A stretch of 50,961 nucleotides of DNA from Streptomyces sp. H39-S7 (GCF_027158205.1 NZ_JAPVLU010000021.1:1-50961); one strand, 5' to 3'. Numbered from the stretch's first letter, positions 1 to 8,962 are shown. Program-made: numbers and translations. Notes: a model not told the origin generated them from the sequence alone.

Positions 1-4
1 GGAC

Positions 5-33
5 AGGGCCCGCGACCTTGCGGTGCGGGCCCT
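5..33 (-). terminator. Probable terminator of the cold-shock gene
   Basis: Perfect 9-bp inverted repeat (5-13 with 25-33, arm AGGGCCCGC) with an 11-nt loop, about 22 bases past the stop codon of the cold-shock gene. There is no T-tract, as is usual for terminators in high-GC actinomycetes. Confidence 0.7.
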
Positions 34-55
34 ACCCGGTGGTGCGCGTCAGTGC

Positions 56-259
56 TTAGGCGGGAACGATGTTCTCCGCCTGCGGGCCCTTCTGGCCCTG
101 CGTGACGTCGAAGGAGACCTTCTGGCCTTCCTGGAGCTCACGGAAGCCCTGAGCGGCGATGTTCGAGTAGTGGGCGAAGACGTCAGCGCCGCCGCCGTCC
201 TGCTCGATGAAGCCGAAGCCCTTTTCCGCGTTGAACCACTTCACGGTGCCAGTAGCCAT
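56..259 (-). CDS. cspA: Cold-shock protein (CspA family)
   Basis: A 67-residue single cold-shock domain. These small OB-fold proteins bind single-stranded DNA and RNA in the cytoplasm and act as RNA chaperones or antiterminators. The opening KWFNAEKGFGFI contains RNP1 (residues about 13-19) and DVFAHYS (about 26-32) is RNP2; the surface aromatics that stack on nucleic acid are all present. The length matches the family norm of 65-70. The ATG at 257-259 is preceded by an AAAGGAGA ribosome site at a good distance. It is monocistronic, divergent from the small gene at 545, and has a long structured leader. The paralog cannot be decided because Streptomyces carry several csp genes. Confidence 0.95.
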   Translation of the reverse strand: MATGTVKWFNAEKGFGFIEQDGGGADVFAHYSNIAAQGFRELQEGQKVSFDVTQGQKGPQAENIVPA

Positions 260-353
260 GTGTGTCTCCTTTTAAGACAAGGCAGAACCGAAAACCGCAC
301 TGTGCGGAGTCCGCGTCGCCGCGATGAGCCCATCCGGAGATGACCGGCCAAAC

Positions 354-389
354 AAAAAATGCACCCACGGGTCGAGCCCGTCGAGTGCA
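354..389 (-). promoter_or_regulatory. Stem-loop plus T-tract in the cold-shock gene leader (attenuator-like)
   Basis: Read on the minus strand, an interrupted hairpin (outer TGCAC/GTGCA at 360-364 and 385-389, inner ACGGG/CCCGT at 367-371 and 377-381) is followed directly by six T residues (354-359). That is the shape of an intrinsic terminator, placed about 95-130 bases upstream of the cold-shock start codon. The next upstream minus-strand gene is over 500 bases away with a plus-strand gene in between, so the hairpin is more likely inside the csp leader than the end of another transcript. The promoter position is not established. Confidence 0.5.
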
Positions 390-544
390 CACAAAGTTCA
401 TGGGTACCACAACTGCAACTGAGATCAAGATAGCACAGCCGGCGCCTCGGTGCAGGGATCCCGCGCTTCAGTCGGTCCTTCCTGAACGGGACTTGATGTG
501 GGACTCTGGGCAGTGTCACCACCCCCCATCCTTACTGAGGCACT

Positions 545-865
545 ATGCGCTGCATCATCGCCGGCTTTCCCTTCGACCTGATGAAGAGCGAGGTGCTCGA
601 CAAGATGCAGGGCGTCAAGCCCGAGCCGGTCACTGGAGAGTGCGTGATCATCAGTCGCCGCACCTACCCCGTGAAACAGGTCGGCCAGATCCTCACCCGA
701 CAGGACCGGCGCGACTTCACCGCCGAGCAGATCACCCGGGCCATGACCCGACTCGGCTTCACCTGCCGCCCCGCGCCCGCCGCCGTCGTGCCCCCGGCCG
801 CCTCGGCGCTCGGCCCGGACGAGCCCGAGGCAGCGATGCCGGGCAGCCAGCCCGTCTACAGCTGA
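545..865 (+). CDS. Small conserved protein next to the cold-shock gene, function unknown
   Basis: 106 residues, divergent from the cold-shock gene. Residues 1-75 look folded (opening MRCIIAGFPFDL, then a basic segment with RRTYPVKQVGQIL and a helix around TAEQITRAMTRLG). Residues 76-106 are a Pro/Ala-rich tail. The ATG at 545 follows a GAGG at a suitable distance. No signal peptide or membrane segment is seen. From memory, small proteins of this type sit beside csp genes in Streptomyces, but I cannot name a family. The basic, compact N-terminal half would fit nucleic-acid or ribosome association; this is inference only. Confidence 0.7.
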   Translation: MRCIIAGFPFDLMKSEVLDKMQGVKPEPVTGECVIISRRTYPVKQVGQILTRQDRRDFTAEQITRAMTRLGFTCRPAPAAVVPPAASALGPDEPEAAMPGSQPVYS

Positions 866-899
866 TCCCAGGCCCCGCGGCGCGCCGACAGGCGACTCG

Positions 900-1586
900 T
901 CAGCCGGCGGTCCATCCCGGGATCGTCGGCAGCACCTTCTCGGCGACGCGGAACAACGCCGCGTCATCGGGCAGCACGTCGTCCTGGCGCCAGATGGCGA
1001 CCTCGTAGGAGCCGCCGCCGTCCTTCGCGTCCTGGGCGACCACCAGATGGCGGGCGATGCCACCGGGGCCGGAGCTGGCCTTTCCGCCGCCACCGTCGAA
1101 CGCGATGGCGAAGGTCCGGTCCGAGTAGAGAACAGCCGGATGGCCCAGGACCGTCCTGACCTGCGCAGTTCTGCCCAGAAGGGCAGCGAGCCGGGTGACC
1201 GGGAGCTGGTCGTAGGACGCCGAGACCTTCACGGAGTACGTCTCCAGCCGCACGTTGCCCTCCGGAGCGGCTGTCCTGACGCTCCCGGCAGGGGTGATCC
1301 ATCCCCCGCCGCCCCAGGCGGTCTCCGCGTGGTCGGCCGGCGTTCCGAGCAGCGCCGGCAGGTCCGGACGGTTCAACGCCTCACACAGCCCTGCTCCGGA
1401 GACGTACTGCGGCGGAAGCGTCTGGTCCGCGGCGGAGCAGACGGCCGGACCCCGGTCGCCGGACGCGTCGGGGGCGGCTTCCACGGCCCGGATGCCACCC
1501 GCGACGACCGAGACCAGCACCACCGCTGCGACGGCCTGTGCGCCCGCGTTCATGCCCTGCTTGGATCCGGCGAAATCGTCGGCCAT
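900..1586 (-). CDS. DUF6215-like membrane-anchored or exported protein
   Basis: 228 residues from the ATG at 1584-1586, which has a strong GGTGGGGG ribosome site. An upstream in-frame GTG at 1607 lacks one, so the shorter form is chosen. The N-terminus MADDFAGSKQGMNAG is followed by one hydrophobic helix (about residues 12-33), then a soluble domain with two cysteines near residues 50 and 67 that could form an extracytoplasmic disulfide. The order of helix and domain indicates a type II anchored or signal-bearing outer domain. I recall this architecture as the Streptomyces DUF6215 family; its role is unknown. It ends 34 bases from the convergent gene at 545-865. Confidence 0.65.
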   Translation of the reverse strand: MADDFAGSKQGMNAGAQAVAAVVLVSVVAGGIRAVEAAPDASGDRGPAVCSAADQTLPPQYVSGAGLCEALNRPDLPALLGTPADHAETAWGGGGWITPAGSVRTAAPEGNVRLETYSVKVSASYDQLPVTRLAALLGRTAQVRTVLGHPAVLYSDRTFAIAFDGGGGKASSGPGGIARHLVVAQDAKDGGGSYEVAIWRQDDVLPDDAALFRVAEKVLPTIPGWTAG

Positions 1587-1730
1587 GTCCCCCACCCCGC
1601 TGTGCACGCCCGATGCGGGCTGGGGGATCCTAACCGGTGATCGTTTGGCGAGGAAGAGGTCTCACGCCGATGCTCACCGTCGAAGACAAGATCACCCTCC
1701 TTGCGCCCGACCGGCCGGGCACGGCGCACG

Positions 1731-2687
1731 TCATCGCGCCGGGTCGAACGTCTGCCGATACCGGTAGGGAGTGGTCCTGTTGATGCGCGTGAAGTGCACG
1801 CGCAGGCTCTGCGCCGACCCGAACCCGCAGCGTTCGGCGACGCGATCGACGGTGTCGTTCGTCGTCTCCAGCAAGTCGCGTGCCCGGGAGACGCGTTCGT
1901 GGACGAGCCACTGCAGCGGCGTGGTGCCGGTGCCGGCACGGAAGTGCCGCAGGAAGCTGCGTTTGCTCATCGCCGCCCGCACGGCCAGATCGTCGATCGT
2001 CAGGGGGCGGTGCAGCTGGGTGCGCGCCCAATCCAGCACCGGCGCAAGGCTCGTGGCCTCGCTGACCGGCACCGGCTGGTCGATGTACTGGGCCTGACCG
2101 CCTTCGCGGTGCGGTGAGATGACCATGCGGCGGGCGAGGGTGTTGGCGACGCGGCTGCCGTGGTCGAGGCGGACGAGGTGCAGGCACAGATCGAGGCCCG
2201 CGCACTCGCCCGCGGAGGTGAAGATCCCGTCGTCCTCGGTGTAGAGCACCTTCGGGTCCATGAGCACCGCCGGCCAACGCTGGGTCAGTTCGGCGGCGTG
2301 CATCCAGTGAGTGGTGGCGCGGCGGCCGTCCAGCAGGCCCGCGGCTGCCAGAGTGAACGCCCCGGTGCAGATCGAGGCGATCCTGGCCCCTCGCGCGTGG
2401 GCCCCGCGCAGCGCGTCGAGCAGTTCCGGCGGCGGATCGCCCTGCAGGTCGGCGCAGGCCGGGACGATCACGGTGTCGGCGCGCTCCAGTTCGGCGAGGC
2501 TCGCCCCGTCGAACGACAGGCCTTCCGCCGTGCGGACCGGGCCGTCGCCGACCATCGCGCACAGCGCCACGTCGTACCAGGGGACGGGAAAGTCCCGTCG
2601 GGCACGGCCGAACACCTCGAACGCGACAGCGGCTTCGAACACCGGGACGTTCGCGGTGAGCGGCACAACGACGCGATGGGGTTGCAT
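1731..2687 (-). CDS. GlxA/FtrA-type transcriptional regulator (DJ-1/PfpI domain plus AraC HTH)
   Basis: 318 residues. The N-terminal half (1-about 185) is a DJ-1/PfpI-like amidotransferase fold with the elbow cysteine in SICTGAF (Cys107). In this regulator class that domain is taken to sense a ligand rather than hydrolyse glutamine. Residues about 215-316 are a double-helix AraC/XylS DNA-binding domain, with the typical second motif RVAERCGFGSAQSLRVHF and the ending TTPYRYR. The length is normal for GlxA regulators. It is divergent from the saccharopine-dehydrogenase-like gene at 2812 across about 125 bases, so it probably regulates that gene and possibly the VOC gene behind it. The ligand is unknown. 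Confidence 0.93.
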   Translation of the reverse strand: MQPHRVVVPLTANVPVFEAAVAFEVFGRARRDFPVPWYDVALCAMVGDGPVRTAEGLSFDGASLAELERADTVIVPACADLQGDPPPELLDALRGAHARGARIASICTGAFTLAAAGLLDGRRATTHWMHAAELTQRWPAVLMDPKVLYTEDDGIFTSAGECAGLDLCLHLVRLDHGSRVANTLARRMVISPHREGGQAQYIDQPVPVSEATSLAPVLDWARTQLHRPLTIDDLAVRAAMSKRSFLRHFRAGTGTTPLQWLVHERVSRARDLLETTNDTVDRVAERCGFGSAQSLRVHFTRINRTTPYRYRQTFDPAR

Positions 2688-2811
2688 GGCGCGAACCTAG
2701 CATCATGTGGCGTTCTTGCCACTGCCGCCGAGGGGCGCGCCGAGCCGAAAATGGTCACAGGCCAACCGGCCCGCAGGCCGTTCCATTTACCCCATGCCCA
2801 GGAGTTCCGCC

Positions 2812-3831
2812 ATGACATCACATCCGACGGTCACCGTCTTCGGCGCTTACGGGCACACCGGGCGCTTCGTCGTCGCCGAGCTGATCCGCCGTGGCTGGAC
2901 CCCCATCCTGTCCGGGCGCGACGCGGGGAAGCTGACGGACCTCGCCGCCTCGTACACGGGCCTGGAGATCCGGCCGGCGTCGATCGACGACCCGGAGTCC
3001 CTGGACCGCGCCCTCGTCGGCGCGACGGCCGTCATCAACGCCGCCGGCCCCTTCGCCGCCACGGCGGCGCCGGTGACCGATGCCGCGCTGCGGGCCAGGA
3101 TCCCCTACCTGGACGTGGCCGCCGAGGTGGAGGTCGCCCTGTCCACCGTCGACCGGTATCCGGCGCTCGCGACCGCGGCGGGAATCGCGGTCGTTCCCGC
3201 GGCGGCATTCTACGGCGGGCTCGTCGACCTCCTCGCCACGGCGGCGATGGGTGACTGGGCCGCCGCGGACGAGGTGTCCATCGCCTACGCCCTCGACAGT
3301 TGGCTGCCCACGGCCGGCACCGTCGCCACCGGTCACGTCTCGGACGCGCGCCGGGACAGCAAGCGGCTGGTGTTCCGCCAGGGCAGGCTGGAACTGCGCT
3401 CCGACGACGCTCCGGTCACGGAATGGACGTTCCCCGAGCCGTTCGGACCGCAGCGCGTCCAGGCGGACTTCACCACCGCCGACAGCGTCACCCTTCCCCA
3501 TCACCTGAAGGTCTCCGAGATCAGCAGCCATATGACGGTCGCCCCGCTGGAGGACCTGGGCGGCCCCCGCACGACGCCGCCCACCGGGATCCGGTCGGAC
3601 CAGCAGTTCCTGGTCGAGGTCATCGTCCGGTCCGGGGACGAGCGGCGCCGCGCGGTCGCGCGCGGACAGGACATCTACGCGATCACCGCCCCCATCGTGG
3701 TGGAAGCGACGCGGCGCCTCCTGGAGAGCCCGACCCCGCCAGCCGGGGTCCTCACCGTCGGCCAGCTCTCCGACGCGGCGGACTTCCTGCGCTCACTCGG
3801 CTCCGAGCACTTCACGGTGGAGTTCTCGTAG
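2812..3831 (+). CDS. Saccharopine dehydrogenase-like NAD(P)-binding oxidoreductase
   Basis: 339 residues. It opens with a Rossmann fold: VFGAYGHTGRFV (about 8-19) is the nucleotide-binding GxxGxxG, followed by a strand ending in SGRDAGKL that fits an NADP-preferring Arg. The rest matches the saccharopine dehydrogenase / trans-acting enoyl reductase superfamily, whose members reduce varied substrates. The ATG at 2812 has AGGAG at 2800-2804; in-frame ATGs further upstream (2707, 2794) lack a good site and would add unconserved residues. It is divergent from the GlxA-type regulator, the likely controller. The substrate cannot be told from sequence. Confidence 0.85.
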   Translation: MTSHPTVTVFGAYGHTGRFVVAELIRRGWTPILSGRDAGKLTDLAASYTGLEIRPASIDDPESLDRALVGATAVINAAGPFAATAAPVTDAALRARIPYLDVAAEVEVALSTVDRYPALATAAGIAVVPAAAFYGGLVDLLATAAMGDWAAADEVSIAYALDSWLPTAGTVATGHVSDARRDSKRLVFRQGRLELRSDDAPVTEWTFPEPFGPQRVQADFTTADSVTLPHHLKVSEISSHMTVAPLEDLGGPRTTPPTGIRSDQQFLVEVIVRSGDERRRAVARGQDIYAITAPIVVEATRRLLESPTPPAGVLTVGQLSDAADFLRSLGSEHFTVEFS

Positions 3832-3935
3832 CGCGGCGAGGGTGAACGTGAGGGCCCGTACGCGTGGAGCGGCCGGTGTGTCCCAGCCGTCCTGCAGAAT
3901 CCAGGAAACGCGTCCGTTCTCACTTGGAGTTGTCG

Positions 3936-4283
3936 ATGGCCGTTCGCCGTGTCGTGCCCAACGTTCGGTCGGAAGCCGTGCGGGAGAGCCGGGAGTTCTA
4001 CGGTCTGCTGGGGTTCGAGGAGGTCATGAACCACGGTTGGATCATGACGCTCGCCTCCCCGTCCGCGCCGGCGGCGCAGATCAGCTTCATGGCCGACGAC
4101 AAGACCGCACCGGTCACGCCCGACCTCAGCATCGAGGTGGACGACGTGGACGCGGTCCACGCGGCCCTGCGGGAGAGCGGCGCGGAGATCGTGCACCCGC
4201 TGCAGGACGAGGAGTGGGGAGTGCGCCGGTTCTTCGTCCGCGACCCCAACGGCCGGGTGGTCAACGTGCTGGGCCACCGCTGA
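3936..4283 (+). CDS. VOC (glyoxalase/dioxygenase fold) family protein
   Basis: 115 residues from the ATG at 3936, preceded by TTGGAG. An in-frame ATG at 3864 has no ribosome site and adds unconserved residues. It has one vicinal-oxygen-chelate module pair: FYGLLGFEEV in the first beta-alpha-beta unit, LSIEVDDVDAVHAALRESG in the second, and the terminal signature RRFFVRDPNGRVVNVLGH. Family members include glyoxalases, antibiotic-binding (bleomycin-type) proteins and ring-cleavage enzymes. The usual metal ligands (His/Glu) are only partly evident, so either a binding protein or an enzyme is possible. It lies 104 bases behind the dehydrogenase-like gene and may share its transcript. Confidence 0.85.
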   Translation: MAVRRVVPNVRSEAVRESREFYGLLGFEEVMNHGWIMTLASPSAPAAQISFMADDKTAPVTPDLSIEVDDVDAVHAALRESGAEIVHPLQDEEWGVRRFFVRDPNGRVVNVLGHR

Positions 4284-4442
4284 CGGCTCCAGCTGCGGTG
4301 GGCTCGGGGTCCAGGACCGGTACCCGCGGTCGACCCGTTCACCCACTCTTCGCCACGAGGTCGTCACCGGGGCCCCGGCGTGCACGAGTCCTTCGCCTAG
4401 CGTGCTCGGCGATCACCCGAAACGCGCCCCGCGGAGACGTCC

Positions 4443-6356
4443 ATGTGCAGTCCGCTCCACCAGCCCGACGGCTCCCTCCCGGCCGGAGCCGGCCGCCGTA
4501 CGTTCCTCCGTGCCACCGGCCTGGCCGGCGCCGCCGCGGCCGCGGCGGCCGGGGGGCTCGCCACCGGCACCACCACCGCCCATGCCCTGTCCGGGGCGCC
4601 CGGGGAGGCGACCCCGGACGAGGGTGCCGAGCGGCGTCCTGACCCCGACAGCCCCCGCTTCACCCTCGTCGTCATGCCGGACACCCAGTACCTCTTCGAC
4701 GGCGCCAGCATCAATGCCGCGCCCGTCGAGGCGTCCCTGCGCTACATCCTCGATCACGGACGTGACGAGAACATCGCCTTCCTGTCCCACCTGGGCGATC
4801 TCACCGAGCACGGACTTCCGGAGGAGTTCGGGCCGCTGGGCAAGGCCTTCGAACTCCTCGACCGGCGGCGCGTCGGCTACAGCGTCCTGGCGGGCAACCA
4901 CGACGTCGACTCCTCCACCGGCGACCAACGCGGTTCGACCCCCTACCTGGACACCTTCGGCCCGCGGCGCCTGCGGAAACTCCCCACCTTCGGCGGAGCG
5001 ACGCCCGACGGGTACAACACGTACCACCTGTTCCGCGCCGCAGGCCGGGAGTGGCTGGTCCTCGCCCTCGACTGGCGGCCGTCCGCCGCCGGGCTGGCCT
5101 GGGCCCGGGACGTCATCAGGAAGCACCCGACGTCACCCGTCATCCTCACCACGCACGAGATCGTGTACGCCGACCGCGACGGTGACGAGGCCGAGTTCTC
5201 CGACCACGGCAAGCACTTGTGGGACGAGCTGATCGCCGGCAGCGACCAGATCTTCCTCACCCTCAACGGCCACTACTGGCCCGCCGCCCGCACCACGCGC
5301 AAGAACGCGGCGGGCCACGACGTGCATCTGCACCTCACCAACTACCAGAACCGCTACTACGGCGGCAGCGCGATGATCCGCCTCTACCGCTTCGACCTCG
5401 CCAGGAACACCATCGACGTGGAGACCGTCTCCCCGTGGATCCTCGGCCGCGCGGGCGAGGGACTCAACGAGCTGGAGCGCCGCGAGATCGAGCTGACCGG
5501 CCCGCAGGACGCCTTCTCCGTACCCCTCGACTTCGAGCAGCGCTTCGCCGGCTTCGCACCCGTCGCTCCGCGCCGCCCCCGCCCCGCCGCGCGGCTGCTG
5601 CTGCCCGGCACCGTCGCGTACTGGCGGTTCGACGGCCCGCACGGCGACGGCGCCGCGGCCGACCCCGCCCTGCGCGTCCCCGACCTGTCCGGTCTCGGCA
5701 ACCACCTGATCAGGGGGCCGGTGGCGGGCTCCCCCGCGGAAGCCCTGCGCTGGTCCACCGATCACCACCCCGACCAGCCGGGCCACGGCAGCCTGTACTT
5801 CGACGGCGGCAAGCCCCCACTGCACGGCGGGTATCTGCAGACCGCCAAGGACGCCCCGCTCAACAGCAAGACCTTCCGCACGGGCTACACCGTCGAAGCC
5901 TTCCTGAAGCTTCCCGCCGACTGGGACGCCGGGCACCACGCCTGGGCGTCGATCCTCAGCCGACGCGGCACCCTCGGCGCGGCCGGAAGGACCACCGGCG
6001 ACCCGCAGGAGTCCGTCGCCACCCTGTCGCTCTCCGACGGGCCGGGCCTCCAATGGGCCGCCGCGCCGCTCAACCAGAACAACCTGGTGACCAACTGGAG
6101 CCACGAGCTGCAGCGGGGCACGTGGTGGCACGTCGCCGTCGTCAACGACGGCCGGCACACCGCCCTCTATGTCGACGGCTGCCGGGTCGCCCGCAATCCC
6201 GCGACCCGCACCAACGGGCTCGCCACGCTCGGCCTGCCCTGGCTGCTCGGCGCCTACGAGTACGGGGGCGCCCTCGACCAGCTGATGCACGGCTGGATCG
6301 GCGACGTCAGGATCACCGAACGCGCCCTGCGCGTGGCCGACTTCATGAACGCCTGA
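4443..6356 (+). CDS. Tat-exported metallophosphoesterase with C-terminal LamG/ConA-like domain
   Basis: 637 residues. The twin-arginine signal (GRRTFLRATGLAG, Arg18-Arg19), Ala-rich core and THA processing site near 47 mark a folded, probably metal-loaded export substrate. Residues 72-about 330 are a calcineurin-like phosphoesterase with the metal ligands in order: MPDTQ (Asp80), LGDLTE (Asp119), GNHD (151-154), TTHE (His238) and NGHYW (His277). Residues about 385-637 form a LamG/concanavalin-like sandwich beginning VAYWRFDG, expected to bind carbohydrate or wall polymer. A GGAG ribosome site precedes the ATG. The next gene, 88 bases on, is also Tat-exported and a likely phosphoesterase, which suggests joint extracellular scavenging of phosphate or a wall polymer (inference). 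Confidence 0.92.
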   Translation: MCSPLHQPDGSLPAGAGRRTFLRATGLAGAAAAAAAGGLATGTTTAHALSGAPGEATPDEGAERRPDPDSPRFTLVVMPDTQYLFDGASINAAPVEASLRYILDHGRDENIAFLSHLGDLTEHGLPEEFGPLGKAFELLDRRRVGYSVLAGNHDVDSSTGDQRGSTPYLDTFGPRRLRKLPTFGGATPDGYNTYHLFRAAGREWLVLALDWRPSAAGLAWARDVIRKHPTSPVILTTHEIVYADRDGDEAEFSDHGKHLWDELIAGSDQIFLTLNGHYWPAARTTRKNAAGHDVHLHLTNYQNRYYGGSAMIRLYRFDLARNTIDVETVSPWILGRAGEGLNELERREIELTGPQDAFSVPLDFEQRFAGFAPVAPRRPRPAARLLLPGTVAYWRFDGPHGDGAAADPALRVPDLSGLGNHLIRGPVAGSPAEALRWSTDHHPDQPGHGSLYFDGGKPPLHGGYLQTAKDAPLNSKTFRTGYTVEAFLKLPADWDAGHHAWASILSRRGTLGAAGRTTGDPQESVATLSLSDGPGLQWAAAPLNQNNLVTNWSHELQRGTWWHVAVVNDGRHTALYVDGCRVARNPATRTNGLATLGLPWLLGAYEYGGALDQLMHGWIGDVRITERALRVADFMNA

Positions 6357-6444
6357 CGACCGTACCGACCGCACGGATCGCACGGACCCGCACCGCCGCT
6401 GAGAGCACCGCCGCCGACAGCACCACCCCTCAAGGAGACACCCC

Positions 6445-8118
6445 ATGGCGCGACCGAACCAGCCCCTGCCGACCTGGGCGGACCCCGACGTACCGGTCGG
6501 CTCCCTCGACCCGCAGGGACTGTCGCGCCGCGGACTGCTGCGCAGCGCCGGCCTGTTCGGCGCGACCTTCGCCGGAGTCGGCCTGCTCGCCCCCACCCCG
6601 GCCGAGGCGCACACCGCCCACGGCGGCGACCCGGACCTCGCTTACCTCGTCGGCGACCACCACGTGCACTCGGTCTACAGCCACGACGCGAAGTACACCT
6701 TCTCCCAGCTGGCACGCGCCGCGTCCCGGTACGGTCTCGACTGGATGGTCCTCACCGAGCACAGCAACTTCGGGCACGCCCGGGCCGGCGGCGCCGAAGC
6801 CGAGCACCGCGAGATCCTCCAGGCCCGCCGCGACAACCGGCGCACGCTGATCTTCCAGGGCCTCGAGTGGTACATCCCCGGTGCCGAACACGCGACCGTC
6901 TTCTCTCCGCCGGGACGCCATGAGGTCGAGCTGCTGAAGCGCTTCGAGGAGGCGTACGACGGCAAACTCCTCGGGTACACCGCCGGTGCGCCGGGCCACC
7001 CCGACACCCCGCGCAACGAGGGCCACGCCGTCAAGGCCCTCCAGTGGCTCGACCAGCAGCGCCGCAGCGGCTACGTCGACGACGTCCTCGTCCTCGCCAA
7101 CCACCCGCTGCGCCTGGGGATCGACTCCCCGCACGAGATGCGCGCCTGGCGCGACGCGGTGCCCGGGATCATGGTCGGCATGGAGGGCGCCCCGGGGGCC
7201 CAGGCCAGCGCCCTGCCCGGCTGGGGCGGGGCGACCAGCCGCCGCGGCGAGTACGTGAACTCCCCGTCCGAGCACTCCTGGCCCGGCTACCCGCGGGAGG
7301 CGTACCTGACGTACGGCGGCTTCGACTGGGCGACCGCGACGGTCGGCGGCCTCTGGGACGCGATGCTCGCCGAGGGCAAGCTCTTCTCCGTCACCTCCAA
7401 CTCCGATGTCCACCGGGTCGCGTACGACACCTGGAAGAACGGCGACTGGCCGCCCGGCCAGAACTTCGACACCACCGGACGGCTCCCGGACCCGGTCGAC
7501 ACCACCGAGCCGCAGCCTGGCAGCGACTTCTGGCCCGGCCAGTTCAGCCGTACGCACGTCGGCGTCACCTGCTACGGCTACGGTCACGTGATGGCCGGCC
7601 TGCGGGCGGGCCGCGTCTGGGTCGACCACGGCCACCTCGTCGACGGCATCGACGTCCGCGTCGACACGGAGCACGGGACCGGCCGCGGAGTCACCCTCGG
7701 CGGCCGGCTGCGCGTGCGCCGCGGCGAGAAGCTCGTCCTCAAGGTCACCGTGACCACCGCCTCCCGCCCCACCCAGCGCGGCGAGGTGCCGCGCCTGGCC
7801 CACCTCGACGTGATCCGCGGCTCCGTCCGCGGCCCGGTCGTGGACCGCGACGCGTGGCGCGCACCCGACACCCGGGTCGTGCACACCGCGGACGTCTCGG
7901 GCCGCACCGGCCGCTTCACCCTGCGCATCCCGCTGGGCAGGGCCGAGGAGTCGTCCTACCTGCGGCTGCGCGGCAGCGACGGCAGGCGCAACGGGCCCGG
8001 CCTGCTGGGCGCGGCGATCGACCCGCACGGTCCCGTCACCCACGAGCCGGGCAACGGCGACCCGTGGCTGGACACCTGGCTCTACACCAACCCGGTCTTC
8101 GTGGACGTCGTGCGCTGA
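6445..8118 (+). CDS. Tat-exported PHP-domain metal-dependent phosphoesterase-like protein
   Basis: 557 residues. The start ATG has a strong AAGGAGA site. LSRRGLLRSAG (Arg28-Arg29) with a hydrophobic core and AEA/HTA region near 53-57 is a twin-arginine signal. The mature protein opens with DHHVHSVYSHD (His73, His75), TEHSNFG (Glu105-His106), later LANHP and NSDVHRV motifs. These are the metal-binding signatures of the PHP superfamily (as in histidinol-phosphate phosphatase and polymerase-associated PHP domains). PHP proteins exported by Tat are uncommon among named families. The C-terminal 150 residues look like a beta-rich accessory domain. It is probably co-transcribed with the preceding secreted metallophosphoesterase. 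The substrate is unknown. Confidence 0.85.
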   Translation: MARPNQPLPTWADPDVPVGSLDPQGLSRRGLLRSAGLFGATFAGVGLLAPTPAEAHTAHGGDPDLAYLVGDHHVHSVYSHDAKYTFSQLARAASRYGLDWMVLTEHSNFGHARAGGAEAEHREILQARRDNRRTLIFQGLEWYIPGAEHATVFSPPGRHEVELLKRFEEAYDGKLLGYTAGAPGHPDTPRNEGHAVKALQWLDQQRRSGYVDDVLVLANHPLRLGIDSPHEMRAWRDAVPGIMVGMEGAPGAQASALPGWGGATSRRGEYVNSPSEHSWPGYPREAYLTYGGFDWATATVGGLWDAMLAEGKLFSVTSNSDVHRVAYDTWKNGDWPPGQNFDTTGRLPDPVDTTEPQPGSDFWPGQFSRTHVGVTCYGYGHVMAGLRAGRVWVDHGHLVDGIDVRVDTEHGTGRGVTLGGRLRVRRGEKLVLKVTVTTASRPTQRGEVPRLAHLDVIRGSVRGPVVDRDAWRAPDTRVVHTADVSGRTGRFTLRIPLGRAEESSYLRLRGSDGRRNGPGLLGAAIDPHGPVTHEPGNGDPWLDTWLYTNPVFVDVVR

Positions 8119-8128
8119 CCGGGCGCCG

Positions 8129-8962
8129 TCAGCGGTGTCCGCCCCGCGCCGGGTCCTCCGGCGCGGTGTCGGCGCGCGTGTGGTCGGGGCGGCGCCGCAG
8201 CGAGGGAGAGCGTGCTTTCCGTCGGTGGCGGAGGGCGGCTCCGGCGCCCGGCGCCGCGGCCAGGATGATCGCGATGTGATCGGCGAAGTGCGGGCCCGGC
8301 AGTGGGATCTCGAAGTCGGGGTTGTCGACGTATCCGGCGGCGACGGCGCTGGGAACGTACTCCATCACGGCGGTCACGACCTCGGTCCTGGAGCGGTCGG
8401 CCGGGCTCAGCAGCCTGCCCAGGACACGCAGCACGGTCGGGGTGCTGGAGTCGAGGTCGAGGTTGTCGGCCGGATCCGCGTATCCGGGCAGGTTGACGGT
8501 CTCCGGCGCGGGCTGGGTGTCGATCCGGGTCTGCTCACCCCACCAGGCGGCGGCGTGGGTCTCCCCCAGGGCGAGGTGGTGCAGGTACAGGCAGTAGGAG
8601 GCGACGTCGTCCCCTGCCCCCGCGGCGTACTGCCACCAGAAGCGGGCGCCGTCCTCGGAGTCGGCCAGATGCAGGATGCAGCCCAGGACCCGCGCACCGC
8701 GCGGATCCGGCAGTTGCTCGGTGACGAAATCACTCAGCGACGTCGCGGCGGTCCGGGTCACGACGGTCTCGCAGAGCGTCCGCAGATCGTAGGCCGCGTC
8801 CCGCCCGGGATGGTTCCCGTCGAACGGGCTCGTCGACGGCCAGGACAGCACGTCCTGGGCACCGCCCGACGCGTGGCCGTCCTCGTACGTCACGACGTCA
8901 CGCGGCACCCCGGGCTCCCTCATCAGCAGCGCACGGGCGAGGAGTTGATCGATCGACGTCAT
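8129..8962 (-). CDS. Uncharacterised protein coupled to an HTH/sigma-like regulator
   Basis: 277 residues. The ATG (8960-8962) overlaps the upstream gene's stop as ATGA, so translation is coupled. The protein is mostly helical and acidic, with a Trp/Tyr-rich segment around FWWQYAAGAGDDVASYCLYLHHLALGE that looks like the core of a small helical bundle. The last 35 residues are basic. No signal peptide or enzyme motif is seen. From memory, partners of this kind follow sigma-region-4-type regulators in Streptomyces, but no function is known to me. It converges on the PHP gene with only about 10 bases between stop codons. Confidence 0.75.
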   Translation of the reverse strand: MTSIDQLLARALLMREPGVPRDVVTYEDGHASGGAQDVLSWPSTSPFDGNHPGRDAAYDLRTLCETVVTRTAATSLSDFVTEQLPDPRGARVLGCILHLADSEDGARFWWQYAAGAGDDVASYCLYLHHLALGETHAAAWWGEQTRIDTQPAPETVNLPGYADPADNLDLDSSTPTVLRVLGRLLSPADRSRTEVVTAVMEYVPSAVAAGYVDNPDFEIPLPGPHFADHIAIILAAAPGAGAALRHRRKARSPSLRRRPDHTRADTAPEDPARGGHR

